Source of the DNA: Halichondria panicea
Taxonomy: Eukaryota > Porifera > Demospongiae > Suberitida > Halichondriidae
Direction: 5' to 3'
Assembly (NCBI RefSeq): GCF_963675165.1
Contig: NC_087381.1
Location: 5,147,378-5,211,377 of the forward strand
Length of the DNA stretch: 64,000 nucleotides
In this document: one piece after another, positions 21,701 through 34,800 of the stretch
Layout: every line of letters starts with the position of its first letter
Numbering within the stretch: the first letter of the stretch is position 1
Position numbers and translations under genes: made by a program
Notes under the pieces: generated by a model
Seen by the model: the letters and a program-made list of their open reading frames with translations, nothing else
The model's database searches: none
What the model was told of the DNA's origin: nothing

Positions 21701-23711
21701 CTGTTAGCTAAGTATTTCGTGGACCTAATTTTCATAGTGGATCGAAAACAGTGAAAATTAAGCACTTTGAAGATGTATCGCTATACAACATAAATTATAA
21801 TGCATGGTGGTGTATGTTTGAAAACGAAAAAAGACCTTAAGAGTTTGCAGTATGGTAAATGCAGCTTTAAGAAGCTCACAAAAAAAATTCTGTCATTTAT
21901 TAATGCCAGCTATTTCAGATCAATTTGGAGCTTGGGACACTGCTGGATGTAGAGAGATAACCAGTTCCAATGGGAGAAAAGATTGCGAGTGCAGACAATT
22001 GGGCCACTTTGGAATACTCTTTGTAAGTTTAGTAGAGTCTACCTGGCAACAATGGCAATATACATACCTGCAACCTTTTGTATCTCCTCATGGTTACAGG
22101 ATTTGAATCCAACTTCATTACCTGAAAAGCTTTCAATTGCTTTGAGCACCATCACATACATTGGTCTGAGCTTGTCTGTAGTTTGTCTTTTGGTGTTCAT
22201 ATTCACCATTTTTGTCAGCAAGTAAGTATAATATAACCTTATTACATCAACGTTAAGTTTGAAATTTCTAGGAAGCTACTCGCTGATAAGCAGAACCAAA
22301 TCCTCATCAACATTAGTATTTCCCTGATGTGTTTGTACTTCACCTTCCTCATTGGAGGGTTCGCTGTTGGTATCCCACCTATCTGTGGGTTCATGTCTGC
22401 CCTCTTGCAGTACTTCTTCCTAGTGTTTTTCTCCTGGATGGCTGTAGAAGCTGTCTGGCTCTATCTCAAACTGGTAGTAGTAACGGGATCTCAGTCCCTC
22501 ACCTCCAAGTTTATGCTGAAGGCTGGACTCTCAGCTTGGTGTAAGCAATCACTAGTATCGTGTATTGTTTATCTTGATGGATTGCTTGTGCACTCATGAG
22601 TTGATAGTACATTCAGTGATTCTTGTGTGTGTATAATGAGGATGCTTTGTCCATGCAGTGCTGCCCTTTATGATTGTAGTCGTCAGTGCTGGAGCAGGAT
22701 ACCAGTACTACAGCAACCCATACTAGTAAATGATTTATATAGTAATTCCAAAATTAATGTTTGTGAAAGGAATTATAGGCTGATTTTTAGCGTGGGGGAG
22801 GATATACTAGCACACTAAAAGAAGTTCCGTGTAGTTCAAATCATTCACTCTTGTTACCTGAGGCACGCGTGGGCGGCCACGGGTATAGTAGTAGTATAGT
22901 ATATAGTGTGATCCTGGACCTAGTCCACTGTGCATGCCTCATGTACCACTAAAACTCTGTTCTCACAGCATGCCTCTAGTCTGGTTTAGTTTTATTGCTC
23001 TTGAGTTGCTGTGCTAGACAGCTCAGTCATACATCACTATACATGCACTGCATTATATCACTCTACTGGTTTCTTTATAATCATGTCACCAGCCGAGGGT
23101 TTGCACTTTAGTGCTCCAGTTATACAATAGGACATGTGTATATTCCATCGATCACATACACACATCATTATTCATTCAGCTGTCGTCCTACTGAATGGCC
23201 TTTCTATTTTGGATTCATTCTTCCTTTTGTCATCATCTACGTACTCAACTGGATTGTGTTTGTTGCCATCATGGTGTCCATTTGCAAGCATTTTAGAAAC
23301 TTGCAGTCACTTCGTGAGAGCTCCGTACGTCAACAGTTGAGGAATGTTAAGGAGAACTTGATCATTGCAATGTGCCTATCGATTGTACTTGGCCTGGGTT
23401 GGGGCCTTGGACTAGTATCAACAAGCTCTGGTCTTGTAGAGCTGTCATTCACATTCCAAGTGATATTCTCTATCTTTGTGGGTTCTCAAGGTGTGCTGAT
23501 TTTTATTCTATATGGTATTCGAAACACTAACTTCCGCCAGCTATGGATAAAACTCTTTAGTGGCTGTAGATCAAATACTGATAACTTTGTGTCTTCTGAG
23601 AAAGGGAGCACTAATCCGCGAGATAATTCTAGCACTGTCGGAGAGGAATTATCGAGCATGAGCACATTATCAAGCAAGCAGTATTCCCTACACAATGAAG
23701 AAAAGAAATAA
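12728..23711 (+). CDS. Adhesion GPCR (Cys-rich repeats, HRM, GAIN, degenerate GPS, 7TM)
   Basis: Sixteen exons: 12728-12785, 14010-14144, 14371-14502, 15241-15399, 16073-16213, 16300-16503, 17609-17841, 18011-18154, 19090-19184, 19445-19952, 20007-20049, 21919-22022, 22100-22221, 22272-22540, 22659-22725, 23180-23711 (2946 nt, 981 aa). Order: signal peptide; three one-exon Cys-rich repeats (C..CC..C..C); Calx-beta-like segment over exons 5-6 (DDGTASVGIDF); hormone-receptor-like domain in exon 7 (HSWPNTALG, SRQCS, GGMW); GAIN in exons 8-10; GPS in exons 11-12 (GAWDTAGC, DCECRQLGHFGILF); TM1 exon 13; TM2-3 exon 14; TM4 exon 15; TM5-7 and a Ser-rich tail in exon 16. The GPS lacks the His-Leu-Thr cleavage triad (Gln-Leu-Gly), so self-cleavage is not expected. 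It should act at the cell surface; the ligand is unknown. Exons 1-6 all end in phase 1, favouring module shuffling. Confidence 0.9.
13547..13610. other. 64-nt hairpin in aGPCR intron 1, pre-miRNA-like
   Basis: The arms GTTCACAAGAAGGGCTG and CAGCCCTTCTTGTGAAC pair perfectly (17 bp). After a 5-nt bulge on the 5' arm, CTGGCTGG pairs with CCAGCCAG around a 9-nt loop. The size and stem resemble a microRNA precursor, but it could equally be a tiny foldback element. It is transcribed if the aGPCR intron is. Confidence 0.45.
14633..14712. repeat. Hairpin with CCCGAGGGC motif (2), aGPCR intron 3
   Basis: GGATATATTGGCTCAGTAGTG pairs with CACTACTGAGCCAATATATCC. The loop holds GGCCCGAGGGCCGCAGG. Confidence 0.75.
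15546..15625. repeat. Hairpin with CCGAGGGC motif (3), aGPCR intron 4
   Basis: TTGTACTACC and GGTAGTACAA form the outer stem. Inside are CCGAGGGCAGTT, CCCTGAGGGTGCAGTC and CCGAGGGAAAA, with weaker pairing between them. Confidence 0.6.
16504..17608. other. aGPCR intron 6, AT-rich
   Basis: Contains tandem CACTGTAACACC-like units (about 16773-16870). No alternative exon is obvious. Confidence 0.5.
18219..18268. repeat. Hairpin with CCCGAGGG motif (4), aGPCR intron 8
   Basis: TATAGTGTCC pairs with GGACACTATA. The loop has CTCGAGGGCTTGCCCGAGGG. Confidence 0.65.
20987..21205 (-). other. Exon-like ORF antisense in aGPCR intron 11
   Basis: The minus strand is open here, encodes a protein-like sequence (SGYPLIDYYIGPLIAG, YRVYPQTLAIDL, STSGWAWDVLSIK), and ends at an AAG|GTGAGC donor at 20987. 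I do not recognise the family and found no clear partner exons. It may be a fragment of a gene captured by duplication, or chance. Confidence 0.25.
21233..21400. repeat. Three tandem copies of a 60-77 bp unit in aGPCR intron 11
   Basis: Each unit begins TCTTCCAAGTT(…)TTGTCTT and ends TCTGTTGCACTC, at about 21233, 21291 and 21361. Confidence 0.8.
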
Positions 23712-23865
23712 CTCAAAGGGACAAAATCATGAAAGTAAATAGCTGAGTTTTTAGCCGCTTAACTTAACTTCTAGATCTAGTTAGTTATAGTATATGAATA
23801 GAAGGTTGATTATATGCATATAATTATATAGATGCTGATTTATGTTATACATGTTACAGTACTGA

Positions 23866-23871
23866 AATAAA
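23866..23871 (+). terminator. Poly(A) signal of the aGPCR gene
   Basis: AATAAA 155 bp after the stop codon, the first canonical signal downstream. Confidence 0.5.
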
Positions 23872-26437
23872 GTTGTGGGCTGCTAGGAAGACAAGCATAA
23901 TTATAATTTATGTAGATGGTCAATTATCCTTTTTACCCTTGCAATTATTCTGAGCATAATTTATCAGGGCCTATACTCCTTCCTTTACACTAGTTGTGGG
24001 AAGTATAACTAAGAATTTACTATAGAATTCTGGAAAACTAATGAATTCGCTCAAAACACATGTCTATTATTATACCTTAATTTTATACTATTATATAAAC
24101 GGGTACTAATTTTTTAGCGAATTTTAGCAAATTTGTAATTAACGCTAAATGAAGTCCACAACTAGATCTAGAGTAAGGCATCTATAATCAGACACAATGC
24201 ATGTTCAGACACTCATTCTAAGGAAACAAGCAGTGATAAAAAGTTTTCTTTTGCACAATCTGATCAAGCATGTGTTACTATGAATGTATGTGCAAAAAAG
24301 AATTGATAAATATCAACTACTAAGTCTTCAAAAGCTGAAATGTGCTAGATTTAGTGTCTGATAAACGGTAAGAATGGACAAAAAAATCTATCATCAGACA
24401 CAACCTATACCTTTTCTTCTGTAGGGCGATATTCTGAGAGTCACATATAGTAATTACAGTTAAGGCTATACCTATAAGTTTTTTGTTTAACCATGCATGC
24501 ACGCGCGCACAGTTAATTGTGCCAGCTTAGGCCGAGGTGGGTGACTCTTCTCAACCATCATAATTTTTAATTATACCCTCTGATGCCACTGTAATTGTAA
24601 TTGTAGGTAATGATCAAAATGTTACGAATTTATTGTCAATTATTGTCCAGCTTTATGATAATTATTATAATTATGAGCAGAAGCTTAAAAATAATAACAC
24701 TTCTGAGGTGTAAAATTGAACTGCATGGAGTGTCCTCAATACCATAACAACACATCCTTCAACTTTGAAGTCAAACCGTTAAAGTAATGTATAAATGCAA
24801 CAACTACTGGTATAGATGATCATGAGTCACTAAGTTCTAATGTGTACTCCACCAACAGCTATACTATTATAATGTCCCGGCATGCACTGCCAAAATCTCA
24901 ACGTGACCTGATTATTTACATGGCCGTAATAACTAAGGGGGCACACCGGAATATAGCGATCAAGAGTCTACCGTATTATATAGCAAGGTAATAAAATACT
25001 TGCACAACAAAATTTAATTACAGATCTTAACTCAAACATAATTATAAGATAGTTTTACGCCTAACATAATTATTTTCAATGTACACATAATTATTCTAAC
25101 AGCCATTTTGGAATGATGATGTCATATGATGTAACAGGTGGTGGCCCAATGGAAGCGCCAATAGTTGAACTTTCAGTACCTACACTCAAATTGATCCAAT
25201 CACATTTATAGTTTAGAAGATATTCACAAAAACGTAAAAAATCTAAAGTTCTACGTACTCTCTTTCATTGGTTGTTGCACTGCATGTACAGTACTATCTA
25301 GCCTCGATTCAAGGCCGATTAACAAGAGTGCATCTTCATGCACTCCTGGTACTATATATTTTTGTAAACAGTATAATTATAGCTTTATATACGGTAATTT
25401 GTTGCCTTCCAGTCTAAGTAGATCTACTACATGACTGTAGGTTAAAAGCTGGAACATAAAATTTTAGCAATTTATAATTGTCTGTATTTTGGGAATTGCA
25501 ATTAAGCTATTTGACTGTTGTATCTCAGTATAATATTATAATACATGCATGTGCCTGCACTCAAATTGATCCAATCACATTAAATTTTAGTTTAGAAGAC
25601 TGATATTCACAAAAACATAAAAAATGATAAGTTCTATACTCTCTTTGCACGGTTGTTGCACTGTAGATGTAAGCATTCATGCATGCATTCAACATGCAGG
25701 ACGGTGTATATCTCAAACTATATATTTCTTAACTCCCAGAGCTACTGTATAACAGATGGGATGCATGCTATAATATATACACAGTGTATAATTATATACA
25801 TTTACACGCATGCAAAATTGTGACAAAATAGAAATTCTAATTATATTAATTTCCATATTAATGACTGACAGCAAGGAATTATAATTGTTCACGTTGTGTT
25901 AGGGTGTCTCGATACTTGACAGTTCTTTAGCTTGCATTGTGGTACTAACTATTGTGGAGTGGGGCTCACATTTGAACTCCTACAGTGGGAAAACGGAGTC
26001 AATAAGCACATATCGACATTGAAATCCCTTTGTACCATATTCTACTGAGATTTACGCCCATGCCCCACTTTAAGCGAAAGTTCCTGCATGGGCCTCAAGA
26101 ATATGCCCATGCATGCAAATTTGCCTCAATAGAAGCTTTAATATCAAAATCTGCCACTACAAAAACTAATGACTTGTTGTGGAAGGCTACATGTATATCA
26201 ATGCTGTAAACTGCAAACACACAGGTAAGCAGATGTCACAAACAGACAAACTCGCCTGTTGACATATGAATAAAATAATAGATGTACAAAAACCATCTAA
26301 TACAGAAGCAACAAACTACAAATTAGAGACCGGTATAAAGGATAACTTCAGCTGCAAATGTATAGCTCTACATCAAATAAAGGTCGCATGAACAGCTATA
26401 GTATAGAACCAATTAACGTGCAAGTTCAAGCTTCTTA
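23872..26437. other. Intergenic, AT-rich
   Basis: Holds the end of the TAGGCCCTGATAA family (23945-23972), the second copy of the 2389-2750 repeat (24479-24945), and a duplicated segment 'caaattgatccaatcaca...tattcacaaaaac' (25187-25240 and 25560-25620). No gene is recognised. Confidence 0.5.
24479..24945. repeat. Interspersed repeat, copy 2
   Basis: Homologous to 2389-2750, longer through AT-rich insertions such as 24640-24690. Confidence 0.65.
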
Positions 26438-27026
26438 TAGCCTCGAATCCAGGCCGATTAAAATACGGCCTGGTATCTATATTGAATGGGTGATAGTGCA
26501 CATGCACAAACTGAGTCCCCCAGAATCTGGGGGGATTCGTTATACGTCAGTAAACCTTTGTAAAATTATACCGTAAACTATATACACTGATGTAGTTTGT
26601 TTACTAGTTTTTATACTTTGTCTCCTGTGAAGCTGTGGCTTATGCCCTCTATTCCGTTGTCGAGAAGGCTTGCACACTGGTCTAAAGCCAGAAGAGGGTT
26701 TCATCTACATGTATATACATGTATTTACGATGGTCGTATATAGTCACAGTTAATTGGAAGCACAAAGTCAAAGACTTGCCATAGTCAGCACAGAAACTAA
26801 GTTCAAATCCTGACCATGGATACGACCATTATAGAGGTAGATGAGAGCCTCTTATGGCTTCAGACCAGTGTGCAAGCCTTCTGGCAACACGAGCTAGCTA
26901 AGCTTCACCACAGGCCATACAATGTAGATAGTACATGGGCGTGGATGGACCACACATAATTTATTATTAATTACCCATGCAATAGATACCAGGCCGTATT
27001 TTAATCGGCCTGGATTCGAGGCTATA
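26438..27026. mobile_element. Large foldback element, about 590 bp
   Basis: The outermost 46 bp are perfect inverted repeats (TAGCCTCGAATCCAGGCCG... and its complement, including GGCCTGGTATCTATTG). Inside, 26605-26705 and 26795-26910 form a second imperfect inverted repeat (GAAGGCTTGCACACTGGTCT and its complement), so nearly the whole element can fold. It shares its ends with the 10572 palindrome. Confidence 0.8.
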
Positions 27027-27388
27027 ATTATGTACAATGCTAACACGTACAGCACACATGCAGCTACATGTATAATTATAATTATAATTTTATATGCAAT
27101 ACCAAGAACCCTAATGAAAGAATTGGCTCAGTTTAACATACAGGACTGTACGAATGTGAAAGACAGTTCACCCACTCACCGGTTGAGAGCAGGGGAGGGG
27201 AGGAACGTACGAGGAGCAAACCCACCACTGCTGTCCGGACCAATCGGCTGACGGCTCACATTCCTGTCAGTGTGTAAGAAATGAAAATCATAATGTCAAC
27301 TTGCACGTATAATTATGTGTTTGTTCATGCTACTTCATTTGTCTGATTGTATAATAATTATGATATTCATATTTCTATATACATGTAT

Positions 27389-27591
27389 AGGGTTTCATCT
27401 ATAGGGGGGGGGGGGGGGCTGGGGTGAATTTGTATAATACATTAGTACAGTCTATGATGTGCAATATGTAACTAGATCTACTGTGATGCACTATGTAATA
27501 GAGGGTGTGGTCAACAAATGTGGGAGTGGCCAAACATTTTGCAGCGTGCGTAAACCTTCCCCCCCAAACTTTTAATCCTAGATGAAACCCT
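27389..27591. mobile_element. MITE with AGGGTTTCATCTA ends
   Basis: Inverted ends AGGGTTTCATCTA and TAGATGAAACCCT flank about 200 bp with a G16 tract near the left and a C run near the right end. Similar ends occur near 26696, 41730 and 42080. Confidence 0.6.
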
Positions 27592-27620
27592 GATGTACGT
27601 ATCATTCATAGAGTGACGAT

Positions 27621-28661
27621 TTACTGCTGACTAAAGCAACCCACACGTACAGGATGCAATATAAAGCCACAGACACATAATGAACGTTTGATGCGACCAA
27701 GGCGGATGACGAGAAACATTACAATAGCCAAATTACTGTACATGCATATACTGTATGCTTACATAGGTAACAAGCATTGTAATAAAAGTCATACAGTCCC
27801 TTACACGGTCAAACGCTTCCAGGCATAATTTGGTAAGGAGGGGTCGCCACAAATATACAATGTAGCAATTACACAGGCAACTCCCCCTCGGAATAGATTG
27901 AAGTGATCAGCTGAAGAAAACTTACATTGGGGCCTGAGCTCTTGGCGTGACTTGTTTTCTTCTCAACCTTTCTGGCCTTTCATTGGCACTGTACATGTAC
28001 ATGTGTATGCAAACACATTCAAGCATGACACAATACAAGTATATAAAGTCTACACAAAGATAAATTAAGGTATACTCTTATGCATGTACATATACATATA
28101 CATGTATATAAATTAAGGTACTGTACATGTATGCATGGGGATAAATTGAACAGCCTCATGTTGTTTACCAGTATACGTGTACATGCAGGTAGTGCTGAGG
28201 TCCACATTACAAAAAGTTCGTTTTTCCAACATTCAGAGGCCTTTTAGTACTAACCACCACTAAGACAATAATGTATGGGCTTCCATGCATGTACATGTAC
28301 ATGTAGTCAGGAGCAAATGAGATTATGATGCAGTTTACTACACTGTACATATTGAATTGAGAGATAGAAAATAGCCACCACTTCAACTACAACACTTATA
28401 CACACATTGTACGTGTGTCCCTCACACATCACATACATGTACATACTGTACGTGTGTCCCTCTCACCTGAGCTTCTTGACATGGCTGGCACTATTCTTCT
28501 TTGATTTGCTGTTGCTCACCAAAAGAAACTCGACCTCATCTCCAGAATGTAGGGCAGTGAAATCAGTTTCCACAGATTTCATGTGGAAAAAGATACTCTC
28601 TCCATTACTGGTGGGGCTGTTGCTACGGCTGGACAAGGACCCGTGGCAGGTGATGAATCCG

Positions 28662-28710
<49 letters not shown>

Positions 28711-28734
28711 AGTGTGAGTGTGTGTGCGAGTGTG

Positions 28735-28804
<70 letters not shown>

Positions 28805-31800
28805 AGTGTGAGGGGACGTTGGTACAGTTGTATATGTATACGTGTGTGTATGCACAAATGATTGTGGTGCAATAAGTAAACATGCATGTACATGTACAGT
28901 ACACATGCATGCAGTTAGACTATTCCAAATAAAACATGGCACGTGCATGGTTGGCCCACATGGCATATCATGCTGTCTATTGTGGTCACCCCAAAAGCAG
29001 CATGCACCCTCTATAAAACAGCCAGGTTATTACGTCCAAAGTCTCTAAAACAACACGTGTTTCAAGGTTCTCATTTTAACCGAAAATTGAACCCTAAAAT
29101 ACCTGTAGGCAACATCTTATAAGCAGAATAGCTGCTTGTACTAGTCACATGTACAGTGATGTGCTCAGATTGTTGGTACAATCCTCACAATACACTCTTT
29201 ATTAGCGCGTGTTGTCTAGCGGTAGTCTCTAGTTTATAACATGTACGCACCTCTCCCTTGATGGTCTCCACAGTGCCCCTGAGGAACTTCTTGCATGACT
29301 GCACATTGACGGCCCGCATAGTGTCGGAATGGGGACACACCCCCACCCGGAACTGGACCTGAGAAAATGGGAGGGGCTTTAGATCAGAGTGTTAAAATTA
29401 ACAATCTAATTACATGAGATTGTACTGTTTTATGCAGGATGTGGAAATTACTCAAAACAGGGTTGACAATCCCCGGCCATAACCAGAGAACTGCCATACA
29501 TGTACAAATGTACATGTGTATATTTGCATGTTTTTCAATAACGACAAGCATGCATGCAGTTACATGTAAATATATGACTATGTGTGCTTATACAGTGGGA
29601 AAATAGATTTGGTTAAGAGCAACGATACTGTACATGTACGTACAAGTACATGTTTGGTCTTTAAAAGCTACTAAAACGTTTCGTCATGTAAGTATTACCG
29701 TATAGCGGGTAATTTTCGTGGGGTAAAATATTCGTTATTTTCGTGGGCAAGCTGACCTCCACGGAATTTTAACGTAGGCGTGGCTTACCGGAACGTAGGA
29801 ATGCAGGCAGTGCAGGCAGACAACGAGACTAAACGAAATTTTTACTCACGAAAACCACCGTTTCTCGAGTTGAACGAATTTTTACCCCACGAAAATTACC
29901 CGCTATACTGTAACAATCCAGACGGTTTTATAATACGCTTAAGAATTTTAACAGAGAAACATGTAAAAAAACTGTGTAAGAACAGTGCAAGTACAGTGCA
30001 CATACAATTATGTACAGTCATGTTATGTACCGTGTCTCCCTGAGCTAGTGCAACTCTGTGATCAGCGAGGCTCGTGGCACTGAAGGGCAGCTGAGGAGGA
30101 AGGGAGGGGCCATCTCCGCCAGTAGGCTTGATAATGCCCTCATAGTCAAGCTATGGAGGGTGGGAGAGATGGGTGAAGTAGATGTGCAGACAATACCGAG
30201 AACAAGTATTAAAGTATACACGTACATGTACATGTATGTACAGTATGCACTGGCACAATGCCTACATGCATCTACGTACAATGTACTACCAGGTATAATT
30301 TATGCAGCAAGAGCATTGCCAGGAAAAAGCATACACGTATAATAAGGAAAAAGCACATACATGTAATATACAGTACCAGGAGTGCCCTCCTGACATGCAG
30401 TTACGTATACGTATTGGTGAACACATGGTCTATGTAACATTAGTTCAAGAGCTACAATGTACACACATTAGTGCTAGCTATAATTATTTGTACACAATGC
30501 TCACAGCGTTGTCTGTGCTCTTCATTGGCTTCTCTACGACGCCATTGTACTGTCCTTGCTTCAAAGCCTGCAGGACATGTGGGGAAAGAATAATGAATGT
30601 ATCAAGCAAGATACATGTACTGCGGTGCCTCTTATTAAAATGGAACAATTCAGGGGCGGATCTACCAGTATAGGAAAAACAAGTAGGTAGGTACAATGTA
30701 GGTGCAAAAGGAAAGGAAACACGCACACGTGATTTTGAGATTAAATTCTTCAAGGTCAGGGGGTGCTGGAGCACCCTCTGCTACTCTCTAAACCCCCGCC
30801 CCTGAACATCACCATAAGGTCACTACAAATGAAACTGTAGTTTCCTGTCAGAGGTGCAGTATTATCGTGAATATCATTATAAACGTGCGACATCATTCAT
30901 TAAAGAACCACCAATTTAACAGCATGTGCTTGAAAGCAATCTTATTGTGTGCCGATAAATGACTAGCAGTGGCAGGATGCAAGTGGTGGACGGGAACTAT
31001 ACAGTCTCATTTGGAGTGGCCTAACATAATTATTCACTTCCATGTTGTATATATGACAACCCCCTTTCCAGGAAATGTTTGCACATCCGGTTCATTCTCA
31101 GGTACTGACAAATTGTATTGTGGAAGCGAGTTTTGGAAGCACATGCACTTTTTTCCTTATTAGTCATGCCAACAAAACAGCTGAGGGTTTAGCACTTCAC
31201 ATAGTGCTCTGAGTGTGTTTCTAATGGCGCTTTCTTGTTCGACTCCTTTGTTTGCAAGAGTACATGTAGCTGTACATGTGCAATCCTTGTGGGTGCTTTA
31301 CTGTTTTTAGACTGAGTACAATTATCTCAGGTACCACTTGTATCTGTCACGTACGTTTGAAGAGGTCCGATCTAACAGCAAGTTGTGGTCCATTAAAAGT
31401 TAGGCATTTACGGAGAATAGAAACCATACATACATGTACTGTATACATGTACTGTATACATGTACTGTATATGTACATTGCTTACATTGGCAGCTATAGC
31501 CAGATGTGCCCTAACTAGCGCCCCCTCCCTTTAAATAAAACCTTAACACTACACCCTCACCTCCGATTGAATAGTGCCTTGGGGCAGTTTGGTGATCTCA
31601 TCAGCCGACAGTTTGCTGTTCTTGCGTACTATACCGTACTCGACCTCGTCCATCACCTTGAGCTCGTGGGGGTCGCAGAATCCGTTGCATGACCTGGAGG
31701 TGACAAAGGAAGAAAAGTAAACAAGCCATGACTACAGCCTTACAATCCCAGTGACGCATATATGCTGTATCTTTGACTGACTGTAGTTTTTAGTTTGGAT

Positions 31801-34800
31801 CGACCAATTTTCAAAATCAAAACTAAAATAATACATGTACATGTATGCATTCAGTAGCTCTTAGGGAGCTGCATGTACGTATCATATGGAATAGTTAGAG
31901 CTTAGAACAAGTTACTGGTTAAAATCTAATGATTCTGACAAAATATGTCCATGGCATACAAAATGGTAATGAAACTGCTGCAAATGTAAACTCGTTATTG
32001 CAATACATGTAGCTGTGGCCAGCCCTCCATATAGGGCCTTAGTGAGGCCATACATACATGTACATGTACTGTACGCTGCACATGAATATCAGAGAAGGGG
32101 AGTTCCACTACATGTATATACGCATTTACATGTAGTGGAATTTCCACACTATTTATTTCACACGAGAAGGAGCCCCACTATAAATATGACCCTGACCCTG
32201 ACACTGATATGACTTCACTGACATGACCCTGACACTAACATAACACTAACACGACCCTGACACCGAATACCCCGGCCCTGCTCACGTGAAGGGAAAGAAC
32301 AGTTCACAGTCGTGCTCCTCGGACTCTATAAATCCGTAGCTGTCCTTCAGAGTAGCCACAAAGCCCTGAGGGAGGAACAGATCGCATAGTAAATTTAGAG
32401 TGATTAAAAGTTCTTAGCTATCAATTACTCATACAGAGCGTGGGTAGCTCCACCACTTTAACATCATGTTGTCAAGGTAACAAGCGAGTAATGAAATTCA
32501 TACAGTCCCTAACCGTATTTTTATAACATTACACGGTCACGTATAGCCTCGAGGCATAATTTGGTAAAGATCGCTATGATATAAAATTCGTGTCGTATGC
32601 AATATACATGCAGGCAGCTCACCAGCTTGTATACCTGCATGTATATTTCATACAACACTCAGGTTTCACTACATACATGTAGAATGACATCTCAGGCTTG
32701 GGGGAAGTTGGGACACACATGCAAGTATGATCACACTACCGTATTACTCGTAAGCTTATACGTCACAGTACATGTGCATCCTCCCATTTGGAAGCTAATT
32801 ATTATTATTTTGGTACCCTGGCTATACAATATATCTTGTACGTTCCTCGCTGTATGTGCACCCTTACTTCCATGCACAGTATGTTATTTCCTGTGCTACC
32901 CTCTCCTTACTTGCTACCAGTACACTATACCCTCCCCTTAATCGCTACCAGTACTTACCCTCCCCTTGCTTCCAGTACCATACCCTCAGTGCATGCATGC
33001 CTGCATCTTACATCAGCACATCAAAGTTGTTGTGCACATAAGGTACAGGCATGCACCACTCAACCTAAAGAGCTATAAAAGGACCCGAGTTATGACCAAA
33101 ATTATTATCAAACTATCATTGTGACTTTAACAATCCTCATTAAATCAATCCATCAATGAAGACTGCTACTTTCAGTGTGCTGATTACTCTCAGTGCATTG
33201 CTCCCTCTACTGACTGCTCAGGGAGTGGACTTGACTTTGCAAAGAGAAGCATCTGGGTCCGATGTTGTCAGAGCAGCAGTAAATAGCTATGTTCGGTTTT
33301 GATCGACAACTTCTCAGGCGAATCGCTTTTGTTGAATCGAGAGATGGAACTGACACGGATACGTATCGACCTGGCTACAAATGGAGGCATATGGCAGGTG
33401 GATGAAGATAAGTTTTTGAGCATTCAAGACACAAATAGATCTAGTACACGAAATGTTGCCGTAAGAACGGCGTTCAACATTGATTGGCCGAGTGTGCAGT
33501 GGAGGGATTTGAGGATTCCCCTTTATTCGGGAATAGCAGCGAGACTGTTTCTGTTAAACATTTCTGATACAGAATCTATTCCGTGTGATATACCAGGACA
33601 GGCTGCTTACTGGAGTACGCACTACAGCAGTAACACCATTGTGGAGACATATATTGAAGACGTTACCCTCTTGACAAGCGAAAATCGTAAGAGAAAGATA
33701 TACATGTACATGCATAAATTTGTTGGCAAGTGCATGCATTACTGCCAAACAGATTCAGTCTTAGTGAAAGCATTGTATGGCATTATAATTTCATGTTAAT
33801 TTAATCAACAGCATGTCTTTGTATCATTCACAGCCTGTCGGGTTAATAGCAATATTGTGATGGTCCTGGATGAATCTGGCAGTGTTGGGCGTGATGATTT
33901 TAGTCTAGTGAGACAGTTTGCTGCACAGTATGTGGACAGCTTGAAAATCGGACCAAATGATAATCAAGTAGGTGTGATCACATTTAGCACCTCTGCCCAG
34001 GAGCAATTTCGTCTAGACACCCACAGCAACGCTACATCTTTGGAAAATGCTGTGGCAGCTATTCCTTATAATGGAGGAAACATCAACATACAAGATGCTC
34101 TCTGTCAACTTCTCCGAGTTTTCTCAACTGAAGGTCGTACAGATCCCAGTGTGTTTAGAGTGGCCATGGTCTTAACTGATGGGCGGTCTACAGTAAACAC
34201 TAACGACTGTGGCTATTCATCAGTTGCTGAAGCTGCGGCTGATTTGAGGGCTGCCTCTCCACCTATTAATGTGTTTGCAATCGGAGTCGGGACTAGATTT
34301 CGGAGAGAAGATTTGGTAGCCATTGCCAGTCAACAGCAGTATATTTTCAATTCTGTTGACTTCTCACAGTTGTCGTGCGTTCAGAGTGCTCAAGAGGAAC
34401 AGATTTGCAGCACAAGTAAACCATTCATTTTCATTTGCAACTAAAATCCAACCCTATACTATTAGCACGTACTATACCGTGCATGCTAATGATTGTAATT
34501 ACCGATACCATTTTTATCGTAGGGCCCATGCACCACTATAATTTGTATATATATATATGACATTGTAGCCTTTATATATATACGTACATGTATGCAGGCC
34601 TACAATAATTAATTACTACTATTCTCAAACAAAATCCAGTTACAACACCTGTTCCAAGAAACACCACCAACAATGGTGAACTGGAACGTGGGGAGCAGGC
34701 TCGGTGGAAATTCACTATTTCCGAATGTGGCGTGTCATTTAATCTCACCGTACAAGAAGGGGATGTCGTTTTGTACGCGTCAACAGAAATCACAGCACCA

